Shown here piece by piece: positions 18,266 through 27,275 of a stretch of DNA of 64,000 nt. Source of the DNA: Tolypothrix sp. PCC 7712 (GTDB lineage Bacteria > Cyanobacteriota > Cyanobacteriia > Cyanobacteriales > Nostocaceae); NCBI RefSeq assembly GCF_025860405.1, contig NZ_CP063785.1:1178001-1242000 (forward strand), read 5' to 3'. Each line of letters opens with the position of its first letter. The stretch's first letter is position 1. Below the pieces are notes generated by a model that worked only from the letters and a program-made list of their open reading frames with translations, did not search any database and was not told where the DNA came from. The position numbers were made by a program, and so were the translations under genes.

Positions 18266-18623
18266 TCATTGAATTAGGCTTCTTGGACTGGCAAGAAGCC
18301 TGCATCACAGGAAACTGAAGAAATTTAATGTGCTTAGATGTGTTTGAGCTTGAGTAGTTCACTGATGGTAAACAGCAATTACTTTGAAATTATCTTATGT
18401 GTGATTCAAGGCAATAAAATTTAGCTGAAAAGATATAAAATATGGTGAGCAAAGAAGATTTTACTTGCTCATCTACCTCATTTTTGCCAATAAATAACTG
18501 TTCTTAACCGAACATTATCATCAGGGAAGGAACTCCAAGCCCTAGATATTGCGTCGTTTCATTCGCAATGACACATCTATAAGTATTTTGCCAGCCATCA
18601 AATTCCTTTTGCCTTGTAAAACT
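18266..18623. other. Intergenic region before the GNAT gene, nothing recognised
   Basis: There is no open frame with a start signal and no clear repeat. A weak hairpin around GCTTCTTGGACTGGCAAGAAGC (18283-18301) follows the mobile element and could act as a terminator-like stem without a T-tract. Confidence 0.4.
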
Positions 18624-19154
18624 ATGCCTGAAATAGAAACTTTGCGTCTGCGATTAAGACACTTAACGTTGGCTGATTTTGATGACTTGTTTCGTATCTA
18701 CAGCGATGCGGAAATTATGAAATATCTGGTACCCAGAACAGCAGAGCAAACACAGACTAGTTTATACAGACATATTAAACAATGGGAAGAAAACAACTTT
18801 GGTATGTGGGCAGTAATACACAAAGAAACTGGCAAAATAATTGGGCGTTGTGGATTGGGTTATTTGGCAGATACGCCGGAAGTGGAACTAGGCTACGTTT
18901 TTGACAAGTCTTTTTGGAACATGGGTATAGCAACAGAAGCATCGCAAGCCACTTTAAAATATGGTTTTTGGGAAGTAAAGTTAGATCGGATAGTTGCGAT
19001 CGCACATCCAGAAAACATCGCTTCTGTGCGTGTAATTGAAAAGCTAGGGATGAATTATCAAAAGCATACCAGCTACTACGGTCATGATGTAGTTTACTAC
19101 ACCCTCCCCCGCGACCAATGGCAACCGGATGACTCTCTGTATATTTTGCGGTGA
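18624..19154 (+). CDS. GNAT N-acetyltransferase (RimJ/RimL type)
   Basis: A 176-residue protein from MPEIETLRLRLRHLTLADF; the frame is open upstream to 18549, but family members start here. It has the RimJ/RimL layout: ETxRLxLR at the start, GKIIGRCGLGYL, VELGYVFDKSFWNMGIATEAS (the acetyl-CoA loop with the G-x-A-T-E-A signature), then HPENIASVRVIEKLGM. It transfers an acetyl group from acetyl-CoA to an unknown amine, perhaps a protein N-terminus. It is monocistronic. Confidence 0.88.
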   Translation: MPEIETLRLRLRHLTLADFDDLFRIYSDAEIMKYLVPRTAEQTQTSLYRHIKQWEENNFGMWAVIHKETGKIIGRCGLGYLADTPEVELGYVFDKSFWNMGIATEASQATLKYGFWEVKLDRIVAIAHPENIASVRVIEKLGMNYQKHTSYYGHDVVYYTLPRDQWQPDDSLYILR

Positions 19155-19303
19155 AAAGGGCATTGGGCATAGAGCATAGGGCATTGGGCATTGGGCATAG
19201 GGCATAGGGCATTGGGCATTGGTAATAATTTCCCTTTTTTCCTTTTCCCCTTTCCCCTTTTCCCCTCATCCCCAGTCCCCAGTCCCCAGTCCCCAATCCC
19301 CAA
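19155..19303. repeat. STRR block between convergent genes
   Basis: GGGCATT/GGGCATA heptamers (19155-19222), TTTTCCCC/TTTCCCC units and CCCCAGT heptamers up to the stop codon of the hybrid kinase. Confidence 0.85.
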
Positions 19304-21586
19304 TTACGCAATCACCCTCTGCAATGTCAGCAACAACTCATTAATGGTGTATGGTTTGGGTAAGAAGGTTGTCACGCCACTGTTGGCGACTGCTTCTAGT
19401 TTATTGCTAGACATCAAGCCACTGGTGGCGATAATTTTGACTTTGGGGTTGATTTTTTTCAAGGTGCGGATGGCAGTTAAACCGTCGAGGGAAGGTAGCA
19501 TCAAATCCATGAGTACGACACTGATTTGATCCATGTGTTTGGCGTAAACTGCGATCGCTTCTATGCCATCACTAGCGACAATGGTTTTATAGTTATGAGT
19601 TTCGAGAGATGTTTTGGTAATTTCCTGAATAGCAGGTTCATCTTCAACAATCATAATCGTTTCACCATTTGCGGTGGCAACTTTGGCATTGTCTGCTTTC
19701 AGTGTTTCTACACCCTCAACTGCTGGTAAATATACTTCAAAGCTTGTACCTACACCTTTTTCACTATGCACGTTAATAAAACCACCGTGGCTTTTAATAA
19801 TTCCCAAAACAGTAGACAAACCCAAGCCTGTACCTTGTCCTACTTCTTTAGTGGTAAAGAATGGCTCGAAGATTCTATCTAAATGTTCTTCTGGAATTCC
19901 TACGCCTGTATCAGTAACAGTAATTACTATATAGGGGCCAACTTTGGCTTCCAGGTTCATGCGCGCATAGTTTTCATCAATATACAAATTTTTGGCGCAG
20001 ATAGATAAACTACCGCCATTGGGCATCGCATCGCGTGCATTAACGCAGAGATTCATTAACACCTGATGAATTTGTGTTCCATCTCCAGAAACTACCCACA
20101 AGTCTTTTGACAAATCAGTTGAGACTTGAATTGATTTGGGAAATGTTTCTTTCAGGACTTTGGAAACTTCCACAATCAAATGTCTAATTTGCAGATTAAT
20201 GCGCTTACCTTCTACACCCCGTGCAAATGACAACACTTGCTTAACTAAATCTGCGCCGCGTTTGGCGTTGACTTCCAAAATTTCTAATAGGTGACGAGTT
20301 CTTTCATCTACATCGGGAAATTTCATGGGTAGGAGTTGCGCTCCTGCCAAAATTGGTGTGAGGATGTTGTTTAGGTCATGGGCAATGCCGCTAGCTAAGG
20401 TGCCTATGCTTTCTAGCCGTTGGGCACGAAATAATTGCGCTTCTAAGCGTTTCTTTTCGGTAATATCTGTATCAACGGTGAGAATGGATTTTGGTTTACC
20501 TTGGTCATCACATACCAAACTCCAACGGCTAGCAACTAAAATTTCTTTGCCAGTTTTGGTAAGTTTCGCTAACTCACCTTGCCATTTACCTTTATTGATG
20601 ACTTCCAAAAGTGCCGCTTCCATATCTGACGACGGTTCATCGTTATCTAACAGTTCGCTGGCATTTTTGCCTTTAGCTTCTGCCGCAGCCCAGCCATACA
20701 GGATTTCTGCACCTGTGTTCCAAAAGAGAATTTTGTTTTCTAAATCTCTAACTAAAATCCCATCTGTAGAAATATCTAATAATGCTGCTTGTTCACGAAT
20801 AGTAGCATCAGCGTGCTTACGTTCTTCTAAAGCTGCTTGACGTTCGCTAATATCTATGCAGGCACAAGTAATACCTATAATTTGTTGTGCTTCATTTCTT
20901 AATGGTTCTACCGTCAAGTCATAATATCGGATGCCTTGGGCCGTTGTAATTGATACCTCATCTCTAGTACCCACTCCCGTCACCAATACACCCAACTTCA
21001 TCGCCGTTAAATGGTGGGCGCTTTCTAGGGGAATTAATTCTGAGTCACGTTTCCCCAACATTTCTTCGGCTGTAAACCCAAAAGCGGGATTATAAACCCA
21101 GGTATAACGTAATTCTAGGTCTTGGTTAAACACAAAAATGGGTGAGTTTTTCAGCGCGACTCGAAAGCGCTCTTCACTTTGTCTCAAAGCATCTTCTATT
21201 CTTTGACGCTCAATAGCATAACGCATGGAGCGTACCAGCAAATCACCTGTAACTTGCCCTTTAACTAAATAATCCTGCGCGCCTTGTTGCATCGCTTTCA
21301 GTGCTAAAGTTTCATCGGCAATTCCTGTAAGGACAATAATTGGAGTTGATTTTGCTTGATTGTGCGCTTTAATAAAGGTTTCTAAGCCCTGGCTATCTGG
21401 TAGGGAGAGATCCAAAAGCATCACGTCAAAGCTGTCGCGAGCTAAATGGTTTAATGCCTCATCAAGTTGCTCAACCGGCATCAATTCCACTACAGTTGCG
21501 GTGACATCCTGTAAAAATTCTTGCAATAAGAGGACATCACCGGGGTTATCTTCAACTAACAGGACTTTAATCGTTTCACCTGTCAT
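19304..21586 (-). CDS. Hybrid histidine kinase: REC-PAS-PAS-HisKA-HATPase-REC
   Basis: A 760-residue soluble hybrid kinase. Receiver 1 (residues 5-125) has VEDNPGD and phosphoacceptor D59 (VMLLDLSLP). Two PAS domains follow (about 130-250 and 262-378). The dimerisation domain has H403 in SGIAHDLNNILTPIL, and the ATPase has NLCVNARDAMPNGG and DTGVGIP. A C-terminal receiver has VVLMDLMLP. ATG 21586 was chosen because GGAG lies eight bases upstream; the upstream ATG at 21592 overlaps the preceding stop as TAATG and leaves the SD too close. It is last in a three-gene operon and can receive phosphate at its N-terminal receiver from the kinase upstream. Confidence 0.92.
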   Translation of the reverse strand: MTGETIKVLLVEDNPGDVLLLQEFLQDVTATVVELMPVEQLDEALNHLARDSFDVMLLDLSLPDSQGLETFIKAHNQAKSTPIIVLTGIADETLALKAMQQGAQDYLVKGQVTGDLLVRSMRYAIERQRIEDALRQSEERFRVALKNSPIFVFNQDLELRYTWVYNPAFGFTAEEMLGKRDSELIPLESAHHLTAMKLGVLVTGVGTRDEVSITTAQGIRYYDLTVEPLRNEAQQIIGITCACIDISERQAALEERKHADATIREQAALLDISTDGILVRDLENKILFWNTGAEILYGWAAAEAKGKNASELLDNDEPSSDMEAALLEVINKGKWQGELAKLTKTGKEILVASRWSLVCDDQGKPKSILTVDTDITEKKRLEAQLFRAQRLESIGTLASGIAHDLNNILTPILAGAQLLPMKFPDVDERTRHLLEILEVNAKRGADLVKQVLSFARGVEGKRINLQIRHLIVEVSKVLKETFPKSIQVSTDLSKDLWVVSGDGTQIHQVLMNLCVNARDAMPNGGSLSICAKNLYIDENYARMNLEAKVGPYIVITVTDTGVGIPEEHLDRIFEPFFTTKEVGQGTGLGLSTVLGIIKSHGGFINVHSEKGVGTSFEVYLPAVEGVETLKADNAKVATANGETIMIVEDEPAIQEITKTSLETHNYKTIVASDGIEAIAVYAKHMDQISVVLMDLMLPSLDGLTAIRTLKKINPKVKIIATSGLMSSNKLEAVANSGVTTFLPKPYTINELLLTLQRVIA

Positions 21587-21591
21587 TAGCA

Positions 21592-22038
21592 TTACTCCGG
21601 TGGCAATTTGACAACCGCAAACCAAAAGTTCTCTATAGAACGAACAATTCTCACAAATTGATCGAAGTCCACTGGCTTAGTTATGTAACAGTTTGCAGCT
21701 AGGTTATAGGCTTTAAGAATATCTTCTTCGGCTTGGGAGGTTGTCAGCACAACTACAGGAATCCGTCTGAGATGTGCGTCACCTTTAATTTCTGCTAGTA
21801 CCTCCCGCCCGTCTTTTTTTGGCAGGTTTAAATCAAGTAAGACAATATCGGGATGGGGGACATCAGCATATTTATCTTGTTTTCGCAAGAATGCCATTGC
21901 TTCTACCCCATCCTCCACAACATTTAAGTTCACCGAGATTTTGCTATCCTCCAAAGCGATGCGTGTCAGTAACGCATCGCCAGGATTGTCTTCTACTAGC
22001 AAAACCTCAATAGGCATAACTGCTGATAAATTGTTCAC
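21592..22038 (-). CDS. Single-domain response regulator, Rcp1-like
   Basis: A 148-residue receiver-only protein. [17 protein letters not shown], phosphoacceptor D69 ([18 protein letters not shown]) and the long C-terminal [25 protein letters not shown] resemble Rcp1/RcpA, the partners of cyanobacterial phytochromes. Its GTG start (22036-22038) overlaps the TGA of the kinase gene as GTGA, with AGG about nine bases upstream; a second start is [10 protein letters not shown]. Lacking an output domain, it probably shuttles phosphate or binds a partner protein. Confidence 0.9.
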   Translation of the reverse strand: MNNLSAVMPIEVLLVEDNPGDALLTRIALEDSKISVNLNVVEDGVEAMAFLRKQDKYADVPHPDIVLLDLNLPKKDGREVLAEIKGDAHLRRIPVVVLTTSQAEEDILKAYNLAANCYITKPVDFDQFVRIVRSIENFWFAVVKLPPE

Positions 22039-24971
22039 GATTGCTTACCTGCTTGATCTGGAATCGTAAAGTAAAAAATCGAGCCTTGACTCGGTTTTGA
22101 CTCCATCCAGATCTGACCGCCGTGGCGTTCTATAATTTTCTTACAAATAGCTAGCCCGATTCCAGTACCGGGGTACTTACTTCTGCTATGCAAACGCTGA
22201 AAGATGACAAAAATTCGTTCAGCATACTGGGATTCTACACCAATTCCATTATCACGTACTGAGAATAACCATTCGTTTCCTGTGGGGGTGAGATGGGGAT
22301 TTTCGGCTGTTTTGATGGTGTTTTGGATGGCTTGGATGTGAATTTGGGGTGGTTCCTCCCGATGAAATTTGATAGCGTTGGCAATCAGGTTTTGAAAGAC
22401 TTGTGCCAGTTGTGTAGTATCAGCCATAATTTCGGGCAGAGGATCGCAGGTAATTACAGCATTGCTTTCTTTGATTGCTACTTCCAAATTGGCGATCGCT
22501 TTTTCCACCACAGTCTGACAATCTATTAATTTAAAGGGTTGTCCCCTAGTGCTAACGCGGGAATAGTTCAACAAATCATTAATTAAGGTTTGCATCCGCT
22601 GCGCCCCATCAACAGCGTAGTTAATAAACTCATCTGCACGGCTATCTAGCTGACTTTTATACCTGCGCTCTAAGAGTTGTAAGTAACTAGTCACCATCCG
22701 CAATGGTTCTTGCAAGTCATGGGAAGCAATGTAAGCAAACTGTTCTAACTCGGTATTAGAACGAGTGAGTTCTTGCCGTTGGCGGGTTTCTTGTTCTAAC
22801 AGTTGGGCTTGCCACAAAGCAATACCAATTTGGTTAGCTAGTTGCTGTAATAAATCCAGTTCATGACTATGCCACTCGCGGGGGCTACTACATTGATGAG
22901 CAATCAACAAGCCCCAAATACCCTCGCCACTAAGAATTGGCACTACTAAGTTAGATTTAACACCATACTTTTGCAGCATTTCTCGATGGCAGTTTCGGAT
23001 ATTAGCATGATCAACATCTGTAATTGTGCTGACTCTACCTTGCCGATATCTTTCTAAGTAATTTTGCTGAAAGCAGTGGTCAATAATTTTTTGCCCCAAC
23101 ACTACAGGCCAACCAGGTAACACTGCTTCTTGCACTACCGTTCCCGAACCATCTGGCCACAGCCGGAAAATTAAAACTCGGTCGGATTGTAGGAGTTTTT
23201 GCACCTCTGTAACTGTGGTTTGCAGAATTTCTTCTATCTTGAGAGAGTCACGAATTTTGACAATGATTTGCGAAAATAATTGCGATCGCTGATTTTGCTG
23301 TTTGATTTGTTCTTCTGCTTGTTTGCGGTCATCAATATCGGTATGAGAACCGACCATTCGCACGACTTCTCCGTTGCTATCCCAAACTGCTTGCCCCCGA
23401 TCTAAAATCCACTTATAGTTGCCATCTTTGCACTGAATGCGATGCTCAGTTACATAATATGGCGTTTTTTTGTCAAAATGTTCGTGAACGGCGGCTAATA
23501 CCCAATCTAAATCTTCAGGATGAACTCGTTTTGACCATTCATCTAAATTATGAGGAATTTCTTGGTCGGTATAACCCAGCATTTCTTTCCAACGTGGGGA
23601 AAAGAATACTTCATTGGTTTTGACATTCCAATCCCAAATACCATCATTGTTGCCAGTTAAGGCCAATTGCCAGCGTAGTTCACTCGCCTGTAATGCTTCC
23701 TCAGCTTGCTTGCGCGCAGTCAAGTCAAGTGTAACCCCAATCATCCGCGTCGGTTGACCATCACCATCATAAATCCCCACACCTCGCGCTAGTATCCAGT
23801 GAACGCTGCCATCTGGCCAAATATTGCGATATTCTGCCTCATAATCGCTGTGATTTGCTAGAGCTTGTCTGACAGACTCTTGCATATAAGCGCGATCGTT
23901 GGGATGGATAGCTTGTAGTAAAGTGTCATAGGTAAACTCAGCTGACTCATCCAGACCCAAATTAGCCTTGCATTGCTTAGAGGCTGATAGCTCGCCTGTG
24001 AGCAAATTATGCTCCCAAGAGCCAAGTTTAGCAGCTTGCAATGCTATCTTCAGACGGCGATCGCTTTCGGTTAAAGCTGCTTCTACTTGTTTGCGATCAG
24101 TAATATCTCTGGTAAAACAGCGTGTATGGATAAATTCACCGTTTTCCCACAATACATTAGAGTGAATCAAAACATAGCGAATCGAACCATCCTGACAGCG
24201 CATCCGGGCTTCGTAATTTTGTAAATTTTCATTGTTACTCAGCCTTTGCATAATATCCGCGATCGCTTCTGGGTCAACATGAAACTCCGCGATCGAGTGT
24301 CCAATATACTCTGAGCGAGTGTAGCCTAAAAGGTCAAGTTCTGCCTGATTTGCCCAGAGAATCGTGCCATCAGCCTGTACCCAATGCATCCCGACATTAG
24401 CATTTTCTACAAAGTCTTTCAGTTCTTGCTGACTTCGTTCTAGTGCGGCTGTGACTCGCTGCTGTTCTAGGGAAACACGGGATAATTCTGCTAAATTCCG
24501 TCTTAATTCTAATTGGTCAATGACCTGGCGACCTAAAGCTTGCAGTGCTTCTATTTGTTGTTGGTTTAATTGTCGTGGTTCTTGATCGATAACGCAGAGA
24601 GTTCCTAGTACATCTCCCGTGGGAGTAATCAAAGGCACACCTGCATAAAATCTGACAAAGGGATAGGCAATGACTACCGGATTATTAGCTAACTTTTCAT
24701 CAGCTAATGTATCCGGCACAACTACAAAATCTCGTCGCTCTACGCAAAGATAGGATAAACCTACATTCCGAGGCATTTGTGGTACATCTAAGCCTAGTTT
24801 GGCCTTAAACCATTGGCGGTTTTCATCAATGAAATTGACTAAAGCGATCGAAGTACCACAAATAAAGGCTGCTAACTTAGCCAAGTTATCATAGGCTGCT
24901 TCTGGTTCGGTATCGAGAATTTGGTACTGGCGGAGGGCTGCAAGTCTTGCGGCTTCGCTATTAGGTAGCAC
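22035..24971 (-). CDS. Histidine kinase with a DXCF-type cyanobacteriochrome GAF domain (GAF-PAS-PAS-PAS-GAF-HisKA-HATPase)
   Basis: A 978-residue soluble sensor kinase. An N-terminal GAF (about 18-150), three PAS domains with PAC ends (~180-295, 303-422, 430-550), a second GAF (~563-725), HisKA with H751 ([11 protein letters not shown]), and ATPase boxes [15 protein letters not shown] and GTGIGL. The second GAF shows the bilin lyase-type Cys-His pair NCHREML (C661) and a DHCF motif (C633), the DXCF second cysteine, 28 residues apart as in TePixJ. It continues [10 protein letters not shown] and [17 protein letters not shown], which match cyanobacteriochromes closely. It should bind a bilin covalently and sense light; colour cannot be predicted. 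First gene of the operon. Confidence 0.9.
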   Translation of the reverse strand: MLPNSEAARLAALRQYQILDTEPEAAYDNLAKLAAFICGTSIALVNFIDENRQWFKAKLGLDVPQMPRNVGLSYLCVERRDFVVVPDTLADEKLANNPVVIAYPFVRFYAGVPLITPTGDVLGTLCVIDQEPRQLNQQQIEALQALGRQVIDQLELRRNLAELSRVSLEQQRVTAALERSQQELKDFVENANVGMHWVQADGTILWANQAELDLLGYTRSEYIGHSIAEFHVDPEAIADIMQRLSNNENLQNYEARMRCQDGSIRYVLIHSNVLWENGEFIHTRCFTRDITDRKQVEAALTESDRRLKIALQAAKLGSWEHNLLTGELSASKQCKANLGLDESAEFTYDTLLQAIHPNDRAYMQESVRQALANHSDYEAEYRNIWPDGSVHWILARGVGIYDGDGQPTRMIGVTLDLTARKQAEEALQASELRWQLALTGNNDGIWDWNVKTNEVFFSPRWKEMLGYTDQEIPHNLDEWSKRVHPEDLDWVLAAVHEHFDKKTPYYVTEHRIQCKDGNYKWILDRGQAVWDSNGEVVRMVGSHTDIDDRKQAEEQIKQQNQRSQLFSQIIVKIRDSLKIEEILQTTVTEVQKLLQSDRVLIFRLWPDGSGTVVQEAVLPGWPVVLGQKIIDHCFQQNYLERYRQGRVSTITDVDHANIRNCHREMLQKYGVKSNLVVPILSGEGIWGLLIAHQCSSPREWHSHELDLLQQLANQIGIALWQAQLLEQETRQRQELTRSNTELEQFAYIASHDLQEPLRMVTSYLQLLERRYKSQLDSRADEFINYAVDGAQRMQTLINDLLNYSRVSTRGQPFKLIDCQTVVEKAIANLEVAIKESNAVITCDPLPEIMADTTQLAQVFQNLIANAIKFHREEPPQIHIQAIQNTIKTAENPHLTPTGNEWLFSVRDNGIGVESQYAERIFVIFQRLHSRSKYPGTGIGLAICKKIIERHGGQIWMESKPSQGSIFYFTIPDQAGKQS

Positions 24972-25702
24972 AGGCTTTATAAATAATTATGAACATTTCT
25001 GATTTATCTAAATTTTAGAGAATTTTTTAATTTGAGCATCAAAGATGGTTGCTAACTGTTTAGGACTTACGCAAGTGTCACATTTTTTTCGTTGAGGCTG
25101 TCAAGGGGAGCCAGTTACGTGCGGTGAGACCAGCGCTGCAGGAGGGTTTCCCTCCGTAGGCGACTGGCGCTCGCGTAGCGTATCCGAAGGATTCACCCGA
25201 AGGGAGGTTCCCTCCGTTGAGTGAACTGGCGTTCAAAAGTCAAAAGTCCAAAAAACTGAATTTTTGACCCTTGACCCTTGACTCTTGACTCTTAAACCAG
25301 AAGATGGGTGTACCAGTTGCGTAAGTCCTGCTGTTATCTGACTTGATGCCTATCAAGAACTGTGGAAGAAGGAAACAGAGAAGAAAGAATCAATGTATAC
25401 ATAGCTTCGCACAAATCAAATATGATTCCTATAGTTAAGCTGGCAAGGAAATAAATTATCTGTTGTGGTTTCGCCTCAGAATTAATGAAAAGCCTACACC
25501 CTATGGATTTTGCATTTTGCCCCACAGTACTAGCGACTATGCAAGAGGCTACTCTAAACTGGAATAATGGAAGTATCGTTCAGCAAACAGCTAGCAAAAA
25601 CTGAAGATTGTAGTTTTTCCTTGGCGATTTTCGTGAACACTTATTTAAATAGTGTAGAAATCCTTAACTCAAATTCTGTCAGATGTGCTGGGAGTAATAA
25701 TA
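24972..25702. other. 731-bp region holding a repeat element and the kinase operon's 5' region
   Basis: It contains the inverted-repeat element at 25062-25329 and the upstream region of both flanking genes. A 63-residue minus-strand frame (25334-25525) has no start signal and is not accepted. Nothing else is recognised. Confidence 0.45.
25062..25329. repeat. 268-bp element bounded by AGGACTTACGCAA inverted repeats
   Basis: AGGACTTACGCAA at 25062-25074 and its exact complement TTGCGTAAGTCCT at 25317-25329 bound a non-coding interior. The interior holds smaller palindromes (GGAGGGTTTCCCTCC, AGTCGCC/GGCGACT-type stems) and GACCCTTGACTCTT heptamer-like tracts. The terminal 13-mer resembles the ends of small non-autonomous elements in cyanobacteria. 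Confidence 0.6.
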
Positions 25703-25900
25703 ATGGTTGTTAAGTTAATTATTTTTGGGCTAATTGCAGGTTATGTATATGGCGCTTGGAAGTTCTGGAAGGGATTTGAGCGCACTAACTTTAGACCTAG
25801 TTTGACCAATCGTATTGGTTTATCTTTGTTGTGGCCTGCTTTATTTGCTACGAATCCATCCTATCGCCGCAACTTTAGAAAAGCTTTAAAAGGCCAATAA
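25703..25900 (+). CDS. Small membrane protein of unknown function
   Basis: A 65-residue protein from MVVKLIIFGLIAGYVYGAW: one N-terminal membrane helix, then a basic part (FERTNFRPSLTNRIGLSLLWPALFATNPSYRRNFRKALKG) with a second weak hydrophobic segment. GGGAG lies about nine bases before ATG 25703, which selects it over the GTG at 25685. A strong terminator follows. It looks like a conserved cyanobacterial small protein, function unknown. Confidence 0.7.
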   Translation: MVVKLIIFGLIAGYVYGAWKFWKGFERTNFRPSLTNRIGLSLLWPALFATNPSYRRNFRKALKGQ

Positions 25901-25953
25901 TCAGCGAATTTCCAACTCGGAATAATTATTTATACCTTTTAATGTTTTTATGA

Positions 25954-25987
25954 ATATTCCCTAGCCAAGCTAGGGAATATTTTTTTC
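25954..25987 (+). terminator. Rho-independent terminator of the small membrane protein gene
   Basis: A perfect stem ATATTCCCTA / TAGGGAATAT with loop GCCAAGC, followed by six T residues. Confidence 0.85.
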
Positions 25988-26175
25988 AGGCATGATCAAA
26001 AGTTAAGTTATGCCTGCTAGAGAGCGAAATGGGCAAAATTTTATGGATTCTGGAATGTCAAAATCCTTATCCTACAAGAAAATCTGGGATATTTTTTATT
26101 GGCAATTTCCTGAATCCATCATCCATAATTCGTAATTGTTTAACTACAAATTATGGATTAATTATGGATTGTTGA

Positions 26176-26586
26176 TTATCTATTTCTACGACCATTGGTG
26201 AGAACGTTAATTGCTGCACCTGCTGCTGCACCATCGATCGCATCGCCACCAGGATTTTTGGTGCCATGCAGAATGATGCCTGTAACTGTACTAGCAGCTG
26301 CACCAACTCCCACATCTTGACCTAAGTTACCAACTCTGCGGTTACGTGCTTGCTTTCTTGTACCGTGGACAGCATTCACCGCAGCACCAGCCGCAGCGCC
26401 TTTGATGGCATTATTAATAACGGCACCATTTCCTCTAACAGCACCAGTGACTACACCTGCACCTGCCCCAATACCGATATCGCGTAACATATCAGCAGAA
26501 GCCGGTTTAGCAGGGACTAAGGTACCGCCGGCTAAACTTGCAGCCATCAAGCCGGGTAGAATTGCGCGTTTTAAGTTGAGATTCAT
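26176..26586 (-). CDS. Exported glycine-zipper protein
   Basis: A 136-residue protein with a clear signal peptide (LKRAILPGLMAASLAGGTLVPAKPASA, cleavage probable after ASA about residue 31). The mature part has two glycine/alanine-zipper segments (GIGAGAGVVTGAVRG with AIKGAAAGAAVNAV, and GVGAAASTVTGIILHG with AIDGAAAGAAINVL) separated by a basic linker KQARNRR. The internal symmetry suggests duplication of one unit. Glycine zippers pack membrane helices, so it is probably envelope-associated. Function unknown. Confidence 0.7.
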   Translation of the reverse strand: MNLNLKRAILPGLMAASLAGGTLVPAKPASADMLRDIGIGAGAGVVTGAVRGNGAVINNAIKGAAAGAAVNAVHGTRKQARNRRVGNLGQDVGVGAAASTVTGIILHGTKNPGGDAIDGAAAGAAINVLTNGRRNR

Positions 26587-26734
26587 AGTGGTATTTTCTC
26601 AAAAAGTCCAACAATGCTCATACAACCGAAGTTGTTGTATTTACTGACTTTATTTTTATTCTAGACAACAACCACGGTTCGTTATGGCGTGAATACCGAT
26701 CATCCCATATACAAGCAGGCGATCGCATCTGTAA

Positions 26735-26890
26735 AAAGCTAGAAATTGGGAATGGGGCATTGGGCATTGGGCATGGGGCATTGGGTGTTTGGTAATGGGT
26801 AATTGGTAATGGGTAATGGGTAATTGGTGTTTCTCCCTTATCCCCCTTATCCCCCTCATCTCCTAGTCCCCAGTCCCTAATCCCCAGTCC
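26735..26890. repeat. STRR block before the YCII-like gene
   Basis: GGGCATT, TAATGGG and TAATTGG heptamers, then CCCCTTAT and CCCCAGT units, ending at the stop codon of the next minus-strand gene. Confidence 0.8.
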
Positions 26891-26894
26891 CCAA

Positions 26895-27164
26895 TCAAAT
26901 CGCCTGTATCCACTCTTGAATAGAGTATTCTGTCCAAATACCGTTTTGCCAGTAGGGGTCATTTTCAATCAACTGGCGTACGGTGGCTTCGTCATCGGCT
27001 TCATAAATACCAAAAACTTTGGTGACATCTTTGGTAGGGCCGATTGTAATCAGCACACCAGATTCTTTTTGTTTGGCTAAACCATCTAAATGGGCTTGAC
27101 GATAAGGGGCGCGTTTTTCTAAAACATCTTCGCAGTAACTTCCCAATAATACATATTTGGGCAT
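26895..27164 (-). CDS. YCII-related protein
   Basis: An 89-residue single-domain protein of the YCII family (dimeric ferredoxin-like fold). MPKYVLLGSYCEDVLEKRAPYRQAHL carries the conserved histidine, then GVLITIGPTKDVTKVFGIYEADDEATVRQLIENDPYW carries the conserved aspartate before PYW, and it ends WTEYSIQEW. The frame is open upstream through tandem repeats, so ATG 27164 is chosen. Biochemical role unknown. It lies 111 bp downstream of pheT on the same strand with repeats between. Confidence 0.85.
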   Translation of the reverse strand: MPKYVLLGSYCEDVLEKRAPYRQAHLDGLAKQKESGVLITIGPTKDVTKVFGIYEADDEATVRQLIENDPYWQNGIWTEYSIQEWIQAI

Positions 27165-27270
27165 TTGGTATTTGTCCTTTGGTGTTGGGTGTTTGGTGTT
27201 TGGTAATTGGTGTTTCCCCTTGTCCCCTTGTCTCCCAGTCAACAGTCCCCAGTCAACAGTCAACAGTCAA
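27165..27270. repeat. STRR block between pheT and the YCII-like gene
   Basis: TTGGTGT-type heptamers and CAACAGT heptamers (four copies near 27237-27270), next to the pheT stop codon. Confidence 0.75.
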
Positions 27271-27275
27271 CAATC

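Noticed and set aside
18775-19311. Long minus-strand frames over the GNAT gene
   Set aside because: Shadow frames driven by heptamer repeats; the GNAT frame has clear motifs.
25334-25525. 63-aa minus-strand frame
   Set aside because: No ribosome-binding site and no family resemblance; lies next to a repeat element.
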